Shown here: positions 11,046-22,321 of the stretch, piece by piece
How positions within the stretch are numbered: the first letter of the stretch is position 1
How the letters are laid out: each line of letters starts with the position of its first letter
From: Cordia subcordata
Lineage: Eukaryota > Streptophyta > Magnoliopsida > Boraginales > Cordiaceae
Length of the DNA: 64,000 nt
Reading direction: 5' to 3'
Assembly (NCBI GenBank): GCA_028554755.1
Contig: JAPTOF010000003.1
Coordinates: 23,806,501 to 23,870,500, forward strand
Position numbers and translations under genes: made by a program
The notes under the pieces: generated by a model
What the model was told of the DNA's origin: nothing
The model's database searches: none
The model's input: the letters and a program-made list of their open reading frames with translations, nothing else

Positions 11046-12480
11046 CAAAGGGCACTACCTGCCTTAAGAAAACGAAATAAGCGCGGGGAGTGAACTAACA
11101 AACTAGAGGAAATTAGCACAGCGTGATCATGATGATAGTATTAATTAGTTTGCAAGAAGTGAACAATAACTAATGGAGGCTACATTTTAAGTGAGCATAA
11201 TTAAGCAGGAGAACTTGACGAAGATAAAGGAATCAATGAGTGGTAGCACCGTGGCGGCTTCTCGCTTTAGAAACTGTGGGTTAATTTCCTTGGTCAACGG
11301 TCGTTGTCATGTTCTGTCTTCCACAACCCTCTTTGTACGTCGATATGCATGAGAGTAACGTAAATTCCAGTATTCCACACGACATGGATATGAATAGTCA
11401 ATGCTTTAATTTGAATTGCGGAGGGAGTTGAAAGAAAACAGAGATTAATATTAGCCATTAATATAATATTTACTATTATTTTTATTATTTATTACTTTTT
11501 ATATGTATATTTAATTAAAGTCAATTAAAAGAAAAAAAAAAATAGTTCGTATGCCAGTTATGCATGCATGTAGTCTTGTCTGTTCATAAAGCAGTGAGAG
11601 GAGGATTTGTTTTCTTTTTTTTTTTTTTGTAGTTTTCGTTTGTACAAAAATTATAACTGCCATTATTGTTATATAGATATATTTCTGACTAAGATACATT
11701 CAAGAGCATTAATTTGTAGCACTTGGCTAAGATATACGCACGAATCAACATCTGAAAGCACAGGGCCCTGTAATATGCTTGGTTTAAAAATGGACAAAAA
11801 TGAAGGAAAGAATTTCCAACAAGGAAGTGAATAGTCAGCTCTTTTCAATCTATTTGTTGGTGCACCTGAATGAGAAATTTCACAATATTGAAGAGATTAA
11901 TAGTCGACTTACTTACTAGACCTGACTTATCTAAGAAAATGAAAGAAAAGAATAATTAAGACATGACAAAGTCTCAAGAAATTATAAGAAGTGGAGGAAG
12001 ATTAATCTCTTTTTTTTTTTATTTGAATAAAAAGGAGAAGAATGGAAGAAGAACAGAAAAAGATCACTTAATTATGTCCCTTCCCCTTAATTATGTCACT
12101 TGAGACCAACAACACTGTTTTCTTTCTTCTTCAGGAACCTTGATCTTAGTTAAGTCTTGAACCATCAAGCTCAAGGGAGCTTGGTATCGGGGTGGGGAGG
12201 GGGGGAACCTACTGTTTTCGCCTCATATCTATATGTATTATTTAAAAAAAAAAGAAAAGGAATTCACGCTTTTTATATCAATGTCACATATTGTGCCTCT
12301 TTCGCGAGATGTTCATTCCTTTCTTTATTAATATGCATGCCTTTTTAATTTTATTTTCCATTTTAAATGTCTTCAATTATTACAAATTTCTTATTAAACA
12401 TTATGATTAATATTGAAAACTTTATCAACTTTAAATTCATATAAAATGTATTCATATTTAGATCATTCCATAGCCTATAA
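11046..12480. repeat. WAKL intergenic unit, copy 3
   Basis: Begins with gggcactacctgcctt like the units at 1344 and 2816, carries the conserved block at 11244-11395, and continues with sequence matching 3900-4450 (fragments of the ggaagtgaatagtcag type). No gene. Confidence 0.65.
11244..11395. promoter_or_regulatory. conserved spacer block, copy 3
   Basis: Third copy of the repeated block; W-box-like ggtcaa kept at 11292-11297. Confidence 0.4.
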
Positions 12481-12491
12481 AAATTTAAATA

Positions 12492-12526
<35 letters not shown>
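12492..12526. repeat. (TA)n microsatellite
   Basis: Uninterrupted TA dinucleotides. Surrounding 12360-12960 is AT-rich with no gene; 12700-13000 is paralogous to 45000-45370. Confidence 0.9.
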
Positions 12527-12527
<1 letters not shown>

Positions 12528-12959
12528 ATAAAGTGGAGGTCCAATTTATCCTTTAAAACCATATATCTTAATTCTATTATTTTTTTGTTTAAAAAAGTGA
12601 GTTAAAATCTAATAAATATATTATCCGTCTTTTATTGCTTTTCTTTTCCTAAATCAAGTTATTTTCTTATTTTACTTTTACAATTTAAATATTTCATTCA
12701 ATTATTTTATATCTCTTGTAGAAACGGTTGGTATTGGAAACTTACCAAAGATTAAATTTTACAAAATATATTTTTATTTTGTCCTAACATATATTGGGAA
12801 AATATAATTGACTATTAACAATAAATAAAAATATTAAAAATAATCATTCGCCGCATACATTGCACCACTTATACTATAATTAGTTAATAATTAAATAGTT
12901 GATTTTCTATTAAAAGGATGAATATTAATATAGTCAAACTATTTAGTTTGTACATTTCC

Positions 12960-13090
12960 TTAAGATCTAATTTGTTTGTCTTATTGTTGTTGCAGTCAAA
13001 TATGCACAGCCACAAAGTCTCCCCGGTGGTAAGCTTGTAACATCTCACATCGATGGAATAACTTTCGTTCCGGCATTATCTTTTTCTTCT
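12960..13090 (-). pseudogene. orphan WAKL upstream sequence
   Basis: gttgcagtcaaatatgcacag and the following caaagtctccccggtgg align with the upstream flank of copy A near 9720-9790. No ectodomain exon follows directly. The WAKL relic at 15130-15455 lies to the left of where an exon would be expected, separated by transposons, so this is probably its former 5' flank. Confidence 0.4.
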
Positions 13091-13110
13091 CTTTTCCATC
13101 TTTCGGATAC

Positions 13111-13477
13111 AGTGATGTCAATGGGGCGGGGTTCACAAACTCCTATTCCGCACCTGGTATTTTTTTCCCTATCCCTACCCCACCCCTATACCTGGGGTTT
13201 TCTCCCGACTACCAACCCCGCCCCTACCGGTGTTTTTTACACCATGCCCCTACCTAAAAGGCACCTGTCAACAAAAGTCAAAGGGGTGGTAGTATCGGGA
13301 CGAAACACCTATTTGTTAAGCCTCTATTTGTCAAATGAAATTTCTACTTTTTAATTAGATAAAAATAAATAAAAAAACAACAAAAATTATGCACCAAATC
13401 TTAACACATCAAATTCAAACTCTAATACTTAAAATTCACCAAAATTTTATAACAATAACACATTAAATATACATACA

Positions 13478-13519
<42 letters not shown>

Positions 13520-13714
13520 GTATATTTGTATATATACCGAGGCTGGGCGGGGTGGGGTCACCCAACCCCGACCCCCTCGCCCCAGCACCGGGGCACAAAG
13601 AAAAAACCCCACCCCACCCCACCCACCCCCCCACCCCCTGGTGTTTTTTTGGCAAAAACCCCGCCCCTTCTCTGCTGGTGCTCCTGCAGGGTGGGGTACC
13701 ATTGACATCTCTAT
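13111..13714. mobile_element. non-autonomous hAT-like element, 604 bp
   Basis: Ends agtgatgtcaatgggg and ccattgacatctctat are inverted repeats. They are flanked by tcggatac (13103-13110) and tcagatac (13715-13722), an 8-bp duplication with one mismatch. GC-rich C- and G-runs lie just inside both ends and a (TA)n tract in the middle. Open frames inside are low-complexity artefacts. Confidence 0.7.
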
Positions 13715-13722
13715 TCAGATAC

Positions 13723-14514
13723 TTCATGATATTATATTCTGTACATCTAGAGGTTCTTAATTTTCCCTGTGAAAGAATCCGAAAGATCAATAAATGATCT
13801 ACCAAATAAACAAATATCACTATACGAGTATGATCCAATAACATTCTCTTTTCCTATAACTCAACCGAGAAAAGGGCAAAAAAAAAAAAGAAAAAGAAAA
13901 AAGTCATGCCATGACTCTTTCTAAACCCTCTCACATCTCTATTTCATTTTCATTATATATAGTATAATTGGTTGATTATGATGGGCATCTCATCCGGGTA
14001 ATTAACTGATCATGAGTTCCTTTTCATGTCACTTCTTATTCTTTCTACAACTAGATAGTCAGTCAACCAAATGATATTCAATATATGTAGTGCCGACGGA
14101 TGGGATCACTAACGAGAATTTGCATTCCAAATATATATAGTTTATTCATGTGTACTATTTGCCGGTAGAATGACACTAGTACTAAAATTTTCTGGCCCAT
14201 TAAGTGGACAAACTGGAACTTCATAATTAGATAGGTTAATGATTAAAATACTTGTTTGCCCACTATAATTGAGCCAACCCGTGCGGATCACTATGTCATT
14301 CAGAGCCGGATCCATTTTTCAAGTAATTTCAATTTAGTTAATTCAAATATAATTTTCGACATAACGAATTATCGAACTAACCTCAAATGGAGTGTTTTCC
14401 AGTTAATTAGCATGAAATCATATTCAAACTTATTTTGGTTTCATGGACTGAGATCCATGAAGTTTAAAATGAGTCAATCATGAGCCAAAAGTTCAGTTTA
14501 GCTGATATATGCTT
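13723..14514. other. spacer, no gene
   Basis: Unremarkable AT-rich sequence with an A-rich run near 13880. No coding region or repeat boundary recognised. Confidence 0.45.
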
Positions 14515-15122
14515 TGTTTGTTTGGAGCTTATTATAAGATACTTATTTTATTTGACAATTTACGTGAAAAAGACTGTTTGTTATCAGCTTATTATAAGAC
14601 ACTTATAAGATACTTTTCATAAGATGTCTTATTTGTAGTTATAAAAAATAAATTGGGTTTAGGGTACTTATATCTTATCTTATAGCTTATCAGTTAGAAA
14701 ATAATTAAATATAAAAATTTAAAAATTAAAAATTAAAAAATTAAAAATTAAAAATTAAAAATTTTAAAATAAAAATAAAATATTAAAAATTAAAAATTTA
14801 AAAACTCAATAATTAAAAAATAAAAAATAAAAAATGTTAAAAAATAAATATTAAAAATTAAAAATTAAATTTCAAAAGTTTTAATTTTTAAAATAAAAAT
14901 TAATTAATATTTATATTTTATATTTATTATTTAATTATAAAATTAAAATATCATGAGTTAAAATTGATAACGTTATTATCAAAGTAACTTATAACAACAT
15001 TTTAGCTAATAAACCAAACAGTCTTATTGTATCAGACACTTATTTCTTATAAGATACTTATCAGATAAGATGCTTATTAGATTTCAAATTTCAGATAAAA
15101 CTGTTCCAAACAAGCTAATAAT
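14515..15122. mobile_element. foldback MITE, about 0.6 kb
   Basis: Left side (gtttggagcttattataag, then repeated acttataagatac) is the inverted counterpart of the right side (cttataagatacttatc up to gttccaaacaagc). The centre is a degenerate (ttaaaaa)n-like stretch. A half copy lies at 15890-16178 and a short relative at 48259-48452. Exact ends uncertain. Confidence 0.6.
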
Positions 15123-15129
15123 AATATTG

Positions 15130-15455
15130 CAGCAATGCTATATTTGATTTACCAGTTTGGTGGGTTCTGGCCATCGGAGTACTTTTGGCCAGCGCGAGGA
15201 ATTTGGATACGAGTTTGCAACAATTGATGCCATTGCAACCATCACTTGTTTTTTTGTCCATGACCACAAACGGGTGAGCATCCAACAGAAATATAACAGA
15301 GTTATCTGTTCACGAATAGTTTTGAGTAGCAGAGAGCATGACATTGCCACAGCGATCAAGCATTTCCTCTTTGTCTGACTCATGAGAGAAAGGGCCTCCG
15401 GAAAAATCTGTGCCAAGCCGGATATATCCGTCCTTACATACAGACTAAGAAGTGC
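15130..15455 (-). pseudogene. WAKL ectodomain relic
   Basis: Minus-strand translation from about 15455 reads VCKDGYIRLGTDFSGGPFS, then CGNVMLSAT, an in-frame TGA, and SDGCNGINCCKL. These align with [29 protein letters not shown] and CDGVNCCQL of copy A exon 1. The 5' part has been replaced by transposon sequence at about 15456 and no kinase follows. More diverged than any other copy, so probably an older member of the cluster. Confidence 0.7.
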
Positions 15456-15549
15456 CGACACGATACATGACACGATGCGACACGTCAATACGTCTTTTTT
15501 CAAAAAATTAAGATATGACACGCTTGGGATACGCAAAATAAAAAATATT

Positions 15550-15584
<35 letters not shown>

Positions 15585-15889
15585 CATTAATATTATTTTT
15601 ATCATGAATATATTGTATAAATATAACTTTTATCACAATAAAAAAAACAATATTAAATAATATAATATTTAGTATATAAATAGTCATGAAAGACTAAACA
15701 CCATGAAGTAACATGTTCATGAAGTACAAACCAATTCAACATATCAAATATTCTTATAAAATAAAAACATAAAACTTACCAGCAACTTGCAATTAATATA
15801 TTTAATTAATAATTGTTATAAAACTTATTTATAGCAATAGATAAAGCTTATTAAAAAAACTCAATTACTCAACAAACAATTGCTATGTT
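15456..15889. other. transposon debris, AT-rich
   Basis: Begins with a gtgccgacacgatac / gacacgatgcgacacg tract of the kind seen at ends of plant DNA transposons, then a (TA)n run at 15549-15580 and AT-rich sequence. Family not identified. Confidence 0.35.
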
Positions 15890-16178
15890 TGCTCGGATCT
15901 TATTATAAGACACTTATCTTATTTGACAACTTATGTGAAAAAGATTATTTGTTATCAGCTTATTATAAGACACTTATAAAATACTTTTCATAAGATGTCT
16001 TATTTGTAATTATAAAAAATAAGTTAGCTTTAAGGTACTTATATCTTATTAGTTAAAAAATAATTAAAAATAAAAATTTTAAAAATATAAAAATTAAAAT
16101 TAAAAATAAATAAAATTAAAATTAAATATTAAAATAAAATATTAAATATTTAAAAATTAAAATTAAAAAATTAAAAAA
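15890..16178. mobile_element. truncated copy of the 14515 MITE
   Basis: Matches the left half of the element at 14515-15122 (cttattataagacacttat, then tttgttatcagcttattata). It ends abruptly where the copy-B duplication begins near 16180, so the duplicated WAKL segment joined here. Confidence 0.6.
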
Positions 16179-16245
16179 TTATACGTTCAGCTTTTAGATG
16201 TATGTATGTATGTATGTATGTATGTATATATGTGATATATGTATG

Positions 16246-17339
16246 TCAGATATTGAAGGTAAAGTTGGAAAAAGAGTAAAAGCAAAGGGAAAGAATCAGC
16301 CTACCAACAAGCATAATTAACTTTTTTCTCGATTTACGCACACAGTAAGGTCGATTGGAGCGACCTGCAAATTCAAGGAGAGTGTTAGAATAAAATTGCA
16401 TACAAAGACTCTTTTCACCTTCAACTTCTCTCTGGTTTGTAATTAAATTAAGATACAATATTAATTAGAAGCAAATATACCTCGGCATCCATTCGGAAGA
16501 TATGGGTTCCCTCCTACACATCCTGGGCACCTACAATTATATGCTCCATTAGAGCTCCAGAGCACGCAATTTGGATTATTTTGCAAATCCAATTCCAAGT
16601 GCATCGACTCTTCAATCCACCACCTCAAGTCAATGGGCTTTGAAACCCCAAGTAAATCTTCTTCAGAGGGATCTGAAAAATAGACTGATGATGAGTCGCT
16701 TTGATATCTCTCGAACGAAACATATCCGCAAGAGTCGTTTGTCCTCCCCAAATTTGAGAAATTCAAATGGTAATGCTGGCCACCACCGGAAGACAAAAAG
16801 AGTTGGCAACAATTGACGCCATCGCAAGTACCATTAAATTTTCTGTTCTGATCACAAGTGGGTGTGCATCCAGAAGTACTACTTCGAGTCTGTTTACCAG
16901 AAGTTAGACTTGTGGAGAGCACGACACTACCACAGCCAACAAAAATGACCCCGTTACGTGGACTGTAAGAAAAGGGGCTCCCTGACAAATTACTGGCAAG
17001 CTGGATATGTTTTTCATCCTCACATACACGAAATGTTGAATTATGAACGTTTATTGTTATAAACGGACCATCCAGTGACACATCCAGCACCTCCCCTCCG
17101 AATTCTTCATGTTTGGAATAATTTTTCAAGTATGGTCGGCTATTATTTTGACAAACTATTTCAAACCATTCATTCAGGAAACATGCACTCCCAATCCCAA
17201 ATGGATAGGGTATGCTAACGTTTCCACAAGTATCTCTGCAACCTGGCTTTGCAATAGGCGGATTTGCTGCAATTAATGTCTCTATTAGCCATAGAAACCA
17301 GATTATTATTAGCTGCAACAAGTAGTACTTGAGGGTCAT
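16246..17339 (-). pseudogene. WAKL copy B, ectodomain without kinase
   Basis: Exon 1 (17339-16481) is open, and its product differs from copy A at only about three residues of 286. Exon 2 (16364-16305) is intact with the same GT/AG borders. Homology to A ends at about 16180, inside what is intron 2 in A, and no kinase exon follows. The duplicated block is therefore 16180-17820, copied from 8456-10085. If exon 2 is read through, the frame ends at 16246 and gives a secreted or membrane-anchored ectodomain of about 325 residues. Expression is unknown; it may be a gene fragment or a decoy-type receptor (inference). Confidence 0.8.
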
Positions 17340-17820
17340 GGCTTGATAATAGTCTATCTATTTCTGGCTGCTGTAAAGAAATTGGAGTGTGGCAACGGAA
17401 TGTATTTCAACATGCACTTAGAGGAGAATTAAATACATCTAATTGGTTTGATTTGTTGCTGTTGCAGTCAACTCTGCATAGTGAAAAAGTCTTCCCAAAG
17501 ACGTTACAAATTCTAAAATGCGGACATGTATGACGTATCTAATGTCCCACATTGGAGAAATTAAACAAGTGTATATTCAGTAATTTATAAGTTGGTGGTG
17601 TTGGTTTTTTTCCCCCCCTTTTTCCTTGTGTGTGACGTAGCAAACTGATTTTGGGTGGTGGATATTAATGCAACTCATGCATTCCAATTTAAAAGGTTAA
17701 TTAACTTGAATAAACATCTTTCTCCTATTAAAAAGACGCTACCTTAGGCTTTGACCTCAATGAAGTAAAATAAATAAGAGTGAATAAACAAACTTCAGAG
17801 CAAATAATTATTACTGCGAG
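17340..17820. repeat. duplicated 5' flank of copy B
   Basis: Near-identical to 9602-10085 upstream of copy A. Similarity stops at tactgcgag near 17820, where the nested insertion block begins. Confidence 0.8.
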
Positions 17821-18009
17821 TTGTTAACAGTAGCAGAATTATAACAACTTCAAAGGCTAGGGGAATAATTAAGAGAAAATAATTTTTGGTGACCACTATA
17901 TCTACCCAAGACGCAGCAGCAACTAGTTAAAAACAAGGCAACAACTAGTTAAAGACAGAAAGCTAAAACTATAAACAAAAAGCAAGTCGAAAAGAATTAG
18001 ATATAATAC

Positions 18010-18755
18010 TTACATAAGACTAAATCCACCGCATAAGTTCACTCTATCAGCATATGCACATAGATCCAACTGATAATAGATGTATGCAAGTGCTGCAGTG
18101 CCCCAATTCAACGATCTAATTCTCCCAAAGACCAACAGCACAAACAACCAGTTCATGTCTCCCTAGTTACCGCTAGCGTCAGCAAACAGATGGAAATTCA
18201 GGAATGAATATCCACAAACGGGCACGGTGCTGAGCCTGTTCCTGGGTGTACTCCTCGAGACGAGTCGCGGTGTATACATTCCTCAACTCATGCAAGTTTA
18301 CCTTGCTAGATCTTGCATTAATGGCCTCCTAAGGAAGTGCAACACCACATACATCCTGGAATAGCTGCTGCCACCCATCAACCAGAAGCCGCGCTTCACC
18401 GATATTTGGCATAGGGTCACCCTGTACCGGTAAACACCATAAAACAGTTACATCCTGCAATGTGATGGTGGCCTTTCCGTAAGTGAGATGGAATGTATGC
18501 ATCTCTATTCTCCACTGCTCAACTAGGGCAGTTAGCACAGGATAATAAAACTCCTGCCCACCTACTGCACAACACCCATAAAACCCCGCAGTCGCCAATG
18601 CCTCCTGAACATGAGGGTGTTCAGGTTTGTCATATAGATACTTATCGCATCTAGGTACTCGAACTTCCCTAAGATATGTAGTAGTTGTTATCAAATGAGT
18701 CCTATGTTAAGCATAATAAATGAGAAGGGAGGTGTCCTCTGGTACTGGTCTGTGG
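18010..18755 (-). pseudogene. plant mobile domain (MAIN-like) protein pseudogene
   Basis: Minus-strand reading starts MAHRPVPEDTS near 18752, hits an early stop, then continues as YLREVRVPRCDKYLYD, AGFYGCCAVGG, THFLTYGKATITLQDV-like sequence and LWCLPVQGDPM. It then loses frame near 18165 and resumes as NWGTAALAYIYYQLDLCA. These are landmarks of the plant mobile domain (PMD), found in MAIN/MAIL proteins and in many MULE and Ty3-type elements. The gene is broken by stops and a frameshift. It probably belongs to the MULE-like element whose right end is at 29313. Confidence 0.7.
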
Positions 18756-18834
18756 GCCATAACGTAACTTACGGACAATAAATTAATTAATTAATAAATA
18801 TATTAATGGAAATTAAATTGATAATAATCATAAT

Positions 18835-18842
18835 AATAACAC
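18835..18842. repeat. left target-site duplication of hAT composite
   Basis: aataacac, repeated exactly at 25796-25803. Eight bp is the hAT superfamily length. Confidence 0.75.
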
Positions 18843-19015
18843 TAATACTGACCATTCGGTTATAACCTAACCGAATTAACTGATAACCGAATTAACCGAT
18901 AACTGAAATTTAAATATTTGAATAACCGAAACCGAACCCAATTTTAAGAAAAACCGATTTATAGGAACCGATTTTTTTTTGGTTTGGTTCCGGTTAGTAA
19001 CCGAATTAACTGAAG
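18843..19015. repeat. left subterminal repeat array of hAT
   Basis: About a dozen copies of aaccgaa and aaccgat variants in both orientations. Confidence 0.75.
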
Positions 19016-19249
19016 AGCCTTTGAGGGAGTAGCAAATTCACATAAATTCACTCAAAAAGCAGAAGAATAAATATTGTCAGAATGCAAATTGTAAAATCTG
19101 TCATCAAAGCAACTAACAGATGCACTCAAAACATGAAGACAATTAACTATATGACTGGAAGGTTTTCCTTCCCTTTGTTTATTGTTCTTTCTTAACCCCT
19201 TTAGGTACATATAAGAAGAATATAGGCTAGAAGAAAAGGGAGCATGTTA

Positions 19250-20778
19250 AGCTACAAGTGCTACAGAACCTACGATGGCCTTCAACAAGTCTCGCCATAT
19301 TCCCATCATACGTAGGAATAAATATCTCACTTTCCAAAGAGACCAGATAATCTAATGCTGCCATCTGGTGATCTGGGAACCATGGTTCTGGAAAAACCTC
19401 AATTCTGATGTTTCCAGCAATTTTTCCTTCTTAACCTGCTCCACCAAGCATGCCAAGTAGTTAACATCTAGCACAACAGGTAGAGCTTATTGATAAAAGG
19501 GCTAATACTTACAAGTTTTGGATAAGCTGCTGCTAAACTTTTCAATCTCCTTTCTCCTCCATATATTTCTCCAGCAGCTATATAAACATGAAAATTCTGA
19601 TCTCTGTCCAACGCCCTTAATACTAAAGCAGTCTCTTCAGGTGTCAAAGGGCACAAACTTTCTTTCCTCTTGAGATCAGAGTTTATATTTTTCTCCTTCC
19701 ACCAAGGATTAGCATATCTATTAAGTATATTCACTCAATGTTAATATCAAAAGGAATTTTGTTTTTCCTTTTAGGCGCCGGACAAGAGCGATTATAAATT
19801 TTGAGAAGGGAAAAGCAGAGTTACCTCATTCTGGTCAGTTCTTTTACTTCATCTTCATTCAAGCCTCGATTGCAGCCAGAGAAAGATAACATATCCATTT
19901 CATATCTCAAATGGAGGACCAGAAAAGGACCATTTTTCCTCAAAATCTGCACAACTTTCCTACCCAAGTCCTCTATTTGGGAGGTGAATCTCAAAGAGCT
20001 AAAATTTACTCTACAGCGCAACTTCTGGACGTCCAAAGGTAATCCATTGTTTGCAAGCCTGGCATCTGTTCTGTTCAAATGTACAACCTTGTCCTTCTGG
20101 AGTAGAGGAAGAATCTGCTTACAAATGCCATATAGATAAGATTTTCACCAAATGTTGTAAAAAATGCAGAGATTGACATTTAATCCTAGAAAGGAATCTG
20201 TTGCTATATCTCTGACAATAACTAACCAACCTGATACTGTTGGTAGGAAATATTAGACTAGCTAATGGGTGACAACTCATGAAATATCCCAAGTTCAACT
20301 CTTTGCTTAAGCCTTGAAGGCAGCTCTTTCAATATTTGAACTTCATCTCTCAAAGATGTAATGAAATGATCAACATCAAATATATCCTGAAAATCACTGC
20401 CAAACAGAAACAACATTCTCAACAAAATTATAGAATAGACGCCTTTAGACTCTAAGCTGGCCATAATGTTTTACTGCCAGTTGAAAAGGTCGAAAAAGGC
20501 AGTGGTTCTCAACCCACCTTGGATTAGCCTAGAAAGACCTTTTATCCAATTCTGGGACAATAAGGGTAATATTCAAATATCGAGCAATGGCAACCATATC
20601 ACATATCTGCAGGTAAACAAGAAGTCCAGGTGAGCAACATAGCACATTAAGTGGAGTGAGGAAATGAAACTTGTCAAAAATATAAACACAATAAAGATAA
20701 AACAACTCACTGCTGCTCGCATTTGATTGAGTCCTCCATTGCAAGACACCACAAGATAGCCATTGTTCTTATAGGGCC
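19250..20778 (-). pseudogene. captured GDP-fucose protein O-fucosyltransferase fragment
   Basis: Six exon-like blocks with GT/AG borders: 20778-20711 ([19 protein letters not shown]), 20606-20518 ([20 protein letters not shown]), 20396-20231 ([19 protein letters not shown]), 20114-19825 ([30 protein letters not shown]), 19717-19513 ([36 protein letters not shown]) and 19435-19250 ([19 protein letters not shown]). These are the catalytic-domain landmarks of the plant O-fucosyltransferase family (DUF246). The N-terminal membrane anchor and the C-terminus are absent. Two Trp-to-TAG changes (blocks 2 and 3) and an 8-bp tandem duplication (ccagatca, near 19365) in block 6 break the frame. Introns are retained, so capture was from genomic DNA. 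Confidence 0.85.
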
Positions 20779-21104
20779 CTGCAAACAACAATAAACAAAT
20801 TCAAGACTGCCAGACCATTGGGGAAGAAATGAAATACTAAAGCTTGTAACATTTGACATTTCTGCAACAAGCAAGGGAAAGAAACTGAAAAGCCAGAATT
20901 GGAAAAAGAAAAGGCCAAGGCATTTTCAAAAAAAATGAGCATGTCCGGAAACAAAAGACTATGCACCAATCAATAGGGGGAGATATAAGATGCTGCTATA
21001 TTATCCGGAACCAAGTACATCCTTAAATGCCTAGAGTATAGTCATAACTGAATGTCTAAGAATGGAACAACTTAGTATAACCTTGTTCTAACTTTTAGCA
21101 ACAC

Positions 21105-21545
21105 CTGCCTTAGCTGTTTCTAATTTTCCCAGCTGTATGGCTAGCTCAAATCTATAATCAGGGTCTGTAACAACTTCCAATGCTTCTTCTACCATTCCTC
21201 TTGATTCCAAGAAAGGAGCCATGCTAGCAATGACAAAGAGTCAAACATCTTTGTTCATATTATAGAGACCATCCAAATTCCAACTTTAGCATTTCCAACT
21301 AGGCATGAAATTAGGGTGGGAAGGAGCATTGCATAATAGTAAATATTTTATTCAAGAATAATAGTGTTATAATCAAAAAGGTGATAATACCCGTTGAGAT
21401 GCTCCTTGGGAATTGAAGGTAAGACTTCATTTGCTCTTTCCAGGTCACCACACATCACAAAGGTCTTATACTCAATCATGCTCAGCAGTAATGTATATCC
21501 CATGAGTCAAGCAATAGCTTCAACAGTCATATCTAAAACAAGGGC
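21105..21545 (-). pseudogene. captured coatomer subunit beta' fragment
   Basis: Two exon-like blocks: about 21545-21391 (MGYTLLLSMIEYKTFVMCGD, then LERANEVLPSIPKEHLN) and about 21245-21105 ([20 protein letters not shown], then [16 protein letters not shown]). Both end at GT donors and are separated by an intron of about 145 bp. They match the alpha-solenoid that follows the WD40 propellers in COPI subunit beta' (COPB2), which acts in Golgi vesicle coats. Only a short middle portion is present and a stop precedes MGYTLL. It is unrelated to the fucosyltransferase next to it, so two captures occurred. Family assignment is from memory of conserved text. Confidence 0.75.
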
Positions 21546-22321
21546 AACAACCATAACATTTTTTAGAAGGGATCAGCAATAAATAAGAAATATGACAACT
21601 AAGCTTATGCTGATATCTGTCAAAACCATGTAACTATTTTAGGCTCTAAAAGAAACTGATACTCGATCTTCTCAACTTGATTCTCTCAAAGTGAACCTTT
21701 TAAATAAGATAAATTGATTGTTATTCAATGCCCCGCAAAAAAAAGGAAATTCAAGAAATCAAAAGACAAGGTTCAGATAGGGATGGTGAATTTACTTGAA
21801 GGCCACTTGTTGTTGGGCAACTATTGCAGGAAGCACAACTAACCCATATAACATCACTTCCTTACTATAACAGTGGACATAAAATCATGTTTGCAAATTA
21901 AAAAATTTAGCAAAATTATTTATTTTCAATTTTTCATACTCCACAGCTGTCTTGAAACCTGTTAAATGATTCTCTAATAACCTGCTGCATGAAAAACATA
22001 TCAATATAACAATATTTACTAATTTAACCCCTGTCTTGAAAGTCCTATTTGAAACATTCTTTCACCTAACAGTCTTGAAAGTCCAAATATTCACCAGATT
22101 CAACATCAAAATAACCCAAGATATCCTAGAGATACAATCACAAGATTATAACAAATACCCAAATCAAACTAAAATGTAGAAAAGGTAACATCAAGTGAAA
22201 GGTCTGCTGCTCCACCATCCTTGGATAACACTGTAAATTATTGACAAGAAAAAACACTAGCTATAAACATGTAATATCATAACCACAATGATAAATTAGT
22301 AAATCACATATAGTTGAAAGA
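21546..22321. other. hAT internal spacer, no gene seen
   Basis: AT-rich, between the transposase stop and the captured coatomer exons. No recognisable exon. Confidence 0.45.

Noticed and set aside
13422..13844. 140-codon minus-strand frame and overlapping plus-strand frames
   Set aside because: They lie inside the hAT-like element at 13111-13714, read through (TA)n and C-runs, and have no family features.
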